Source of the DNA: an uncultured Flavobacteriaceae bacterium | GTDB lineage: Bacteria; Bacteroidota; Bacteroidia; Flavobacteriales; Flavobacteriaceae | Length of the DNA stretch: 16,899 bases | Assembly (NCBI GenBank): GCA_938018045.1 | Contig: CALIIP010000187.1 | Location: 1 to 16,899, forward strand | Direction of reading: 5' to 3' | Program-made: the position numbers and the translations under genes | Notes under the pieces: model-generated | The model's database searches: none | What the model was told of the DNA's origin: nothing | What the model saw: only the letters and a program-made list of their open reading frames with translations | Shown here: positions 14,888-16,899 of the stretch, piece after piece | How the letters are laid out: every line of letters begins with the position of its first letter | Numbering within the stretch: the first letter of the stretch is position 1

Positions 14888-15583
14888 TTAACTCACTAAA
14901 AGTCTAAAACCTTCACCGTGAATGTTTAGAATTTCTACTTTATCGTCTAGTTTTAAATACTTTCTTAATTTAGCGATATATACATCCATACTTCTAGAAG
15001 TAAAGTAGTTATCGTCTCTCCAAATTTTTGTCAATGCTAATTCTCTTGGCATCAAATCATTTTTGTGTTGCGCTAACATCTTCAATAATTTATTCTCTTT
15101 TGGAGATAATTTTATTGCTTCATTTCCATCAAAAGTTAAATGACGTAATTTAGAATTTAAATGAAACTTCCCGATAACAAACTCAAAAACTTCTTCTTCA
15201 GTAGATTTATTAGCATTTTTACGTTGCATGATTGCTTTCATCTTATGCAATAAAACTTCAGAATCGAACGGCTTATTCAAATAATCGTCTGCTCCTGCTT
15301 GATATCCTTTTAAGACATCTTCTTTCATTGTTTTTGCAGTTAAAAAGATAATTGGCACTTCGGTATTAGTTACACGGATGTCTTTCGCTAATGAAAATCC
15401 ATCTTTACGAGGCATCATAACATCTAAAATACAAAGATCAAAGTCGTTATTTTTAAATACTATAAGCCCTTCTAAACCATCTTTAGCTAAAGTGACATCA
15501 TAATCGTTGAGTGTTAAATAATCTTTTAATACTGTTCCAAAATTTGGATCATCTTCAACTAATAAAATTTTTGTGTTTTCCAT
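14888..15583 (-). CDS. OmpR/PhoB-family response regulator (RprY-like)
   Basis: 231 residues. The receiver domain (1-115) has every functional residue: acidic pair Asp11-Asp12, phospho-acceptor Asp54 (CILDVMMPRKDG), Thr82 (IFLTAKT) and Lys104 (NKPF). The winged-helix DNA-binding domain (about 130-230) has the OmpR-type pattern KLSPKENKLLKMLAQHKNDL, then RSMDVYIAKLRKYL and a C-terminal hairpin IHGEGFRLLV. It is a cytosolic transcription factor activated by phosphorylation from the kinase encoded directly upstream, with an 11-base gap, in one operon. The pair resembles the Bacteroides RprX/RprY system, which is common in Flavobacteriaceae; the regulon cannot be inferred here. Confidence 0.95.
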   Translation of the reverse strand: MENTKILLVEDDPNFGTVLKDYLTLNDYDVTLAKDGLEGLIVFKNNDFDLCILDVMMPRKDGFSLAKDIRVTNTEVPIIFLTAKTMKEDVLKGYQAGADDYLNKPFDSEVLLHKMKAIMQRKNANKSTEEEVFEFVIGKFHLNSKLRHLTFDGNEAIKLSPKENKLLKMLAQHKNDLMPRELALTKIWRDDNYFTSRSMDVYIAKLRKYLKLDDKVEILNIHGEGFRLLVS

Positions 15584-15594
15584 AATTTAATCTT

Positions 15595-16899
15595 TTATAT
15601 CAACGGTAGTTTTATACTAAAAGTACTTCCTTTTCCTTTTTCACTATCTACAAAAACTATACCTTGATGGTTTTCTACTATTTTTTTTACGTAAGCAAGA
15701 CCTAAACCATGCCCTTTAACGTTGTGTATATTTCCAGTTTCTTCTCTATAAAATTTTCTAAAAATATTCTTTTGAACATTTTTATTCATTCCGATTCCGT
15801 TATCTTTCACTTTAATAATGATGTTTTTTGCAGTATTTTCTGTATAAACATCTATTATTGGTGAATCAATAGAATATTTAATTGCATTATCTAACATATT
15901 GACAATTACATTTGTAAAATGAAATTCGTTTGCCAAAACTTCTGACATACTTGCATTTAAATGCAAATTAATCTTTCCACCTTTACTTTTCACCAGCAAA
16001 TCTACATGCGTAACTGCTTCTTCAATTAAGTCGTGAATATCTTCTTTATCCTTACTAACATCCAATTGATTTTTTTCTAATTTTGAGATTCGCAATACAT
16101 TTTCAACTTGAGCATGCATTCTTTTATTCTCATCTCTAATCATCTTAACATATCTCAGAACTTTATCTTTCTCATCAATAATTTTAGGATTTTTTATCGC
16201 GTCTAAAGCTAAATTTATTGTAGCAATAGGAGTTTTAAACTGATGCGTCATATTATTTATAAAGTCAGTTTTTATCTGTGAAATTTGTCTTTGTTTCAAT
16301 AATTGACGAAGTGCACTAGCATAAGTGAAAATAATCACTGCAGTAAAAGCCAAAGAAAGTATTGCCATTCCTAAAATAGAACTTAATACAAATTTTTTCT
16401 TATCAGAAAAATTCACATACAATTTGTAGTTTGTATTAAACTCATCATTTACAAATAATGGTACACCGTAAGTAGATTCACGTTCTAAGGTGAAATTATC
16501 TGAAACAACCTTTGTTGCAAGGTCATTTGAATAAACGGCATATTCATAGTTAGAGTTAAGACCTCTTTCTTGAAGCTCATTTGTAATTAAATCTTCAATC
16601 TTTTCGTTATCTACTCTTTTATGAATTGGTGTTTTAGCAGAAATATTACTGTAGACACTTTCAAAATGATTTCGTTCGTAATCTTTTAATCTTTTAAAAG
16701 TTTCTTGTTTCGTTTGTACTTTTGAACTTCCATCAAGACTTGGAATAATTTTAGTAGTACTTTTTCTACTGGTAAGTCTTCTAATACGTATACTATCTAA
16801 ATCTAAATTTAGATTACTACATGGTAATTTATAATCTTCTTCTAAAATTCCATCTGAAAAAATATAGGTCTCATTATTACGATCATTTTTAATAGTATA
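15595..16899 (-). CDS. Sensor histidine kinase (RprX-like), 5'-truncated at window edge
   Basis: The minus frame is open without a stop to the last base, so the N-terminus (first membrane helix) is outside; 434 residues are visible. A TTG at 16422 is internal. Order: periplasmic sensor region (16899 to about 16400; charged, no recognised domain), second membrane helix (FVLSSILGMAILSLAFTAV), HisKA dimerisation domain with the phospho-acceptor His in NNMTHQFKTPIATI (codon 16243-16245), and HATPase_c with N-box NMLDNAIKY, G1 VKDNGIGMN, F-box FRKFYRE and G2 GHGLGLAYVKKIV. It autophosphorylates and passes the phosphate to the response regulator encoded next. Oddity: the residue after the His is Gln (CAG, 16240-16242), where most HisKA proteins have Glu or Asp. 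Confidence 0.94.
   Translation of the reverse strand, partial: YTIKNDRNNETYIFSDGILEEDYKLPCSNLNLDLDSIRIRRLTSRKSTTKIIPSLDGSSKVQTKQETFKRLKDYERNHFESVYSNISAKTPIHKRVDNEKIEDLITNELQERGLNSNYEYAVYSNDLATKVVSDNFTLERESTYGVPLFVNDEFNTNYKLYVNFSDKKKFVLSSILGMAILSLAFTAVIIFTYASALRQLLKQRQISQIKTDFINNMTHQFKTPIATINLALDAIKNPKIIDEKDKVLRYVKMIRDENKRMHAQVENVLRISKLEKNQLDVSKDKEDIHDLIEEAVTHVDLLVKSKGGKINLHLNASMSEVLANEFHFTNVIVNMLDNAIKYSIDSPIIDVYTENTAKNIIIKVKDNGIGMNKNVQKNIFRKFYREETGNIHNVKGHGLGLAYVKKIVENHQGIVFVDSEKGKGSTFSIKLPLI

Noticed and set aside
16420..16422. TTG as the start of the histidine kinase
   Set aside because: The same frame stays open for another 159 codons to the window edge and encodes a plausible periplasmic sensor region, so the gene continues beyond the window.

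Overview
The window looks like chromosomal DNA from a marine-type member of the Flavobacteriaceae (Bacteroidota). The evidence is strong A+T richness, Bacteroidota-type promoter elements (TTG, about 19 bases, then TANNTTTG), almost no Shine-Dalgarno sequences, TTG start codons, a C-terminal type IX secretion (T9SS) sorting domain, an RprX/RprY-like two-component pair, and families typical of this group. No rRNA, tRNA, insertion sequence, phage gene or CRISPR array was seen. No gene-free stretch exceeds 300 bases; the longest are 2274-2509 and 6563-6811.

Layout. 1-396 holds the 3' part of rlmH, meeting tail-to-tail a PLP-dependent Cys/Met-metabolism enzyme (387-1667, minus). That enzyme is transcribed divergently from an Lrp/AsnC regulator (1815-2273), which probably controls it. 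The centrepiece is 2510-6562 (minus): a 1350-residue secreted protein joining a seven-repeat FG-GAP/VCBS propeller, an ASPIC/UnbV domain, a Cys-rich and Ig-like linker, a vanadium-haloperoxidase/PAP2-type catalytic domain and a T9SS sorting tail. Next come rdgB (6812-7390), a FecCD-type permease (7387-8409, overlapping rdgB by 4 bases) and its ATPase (8431-9213), an apparent operon, then an M28 lipoprotein peptidase (9273-10280).

The peptidase converges with holA (10284-11288, minus). holA is back-to-back with a stand-alone HsdR-N-type nuclease-fold protein (11318-11761). A cold-shock protein with a strong terminator follows (11917-12108), then a family 2 glycosyltransferase (12233-13228), a YciO-like Sua5/YrdC protein (13289-13909, minus), an alpha/beta-hydrolase lipoprotein (13947-14825), a perfect bidirectional hairpin terminator, and a response regulator/histidine kinase operon running off the right edge (14888-16899, minus).

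Most genes are ordinary core housekeeping genes. Three proteins act outside the cytoplasm (the haloperoxidase fusion and two lipoproteins), and the ABC transporter and histidine kinase sit in the inner membrane. The best candidate for unusual biology is the propeller-haloperoxidase fusion, whose metal-binding residues are complete. Smaller points are a Gln in place of the acidic residue after the kinase's phospho-accepting His, the orphan nuclease-fold gene beside holA, and several inverted repeats at promoters and gene ends.
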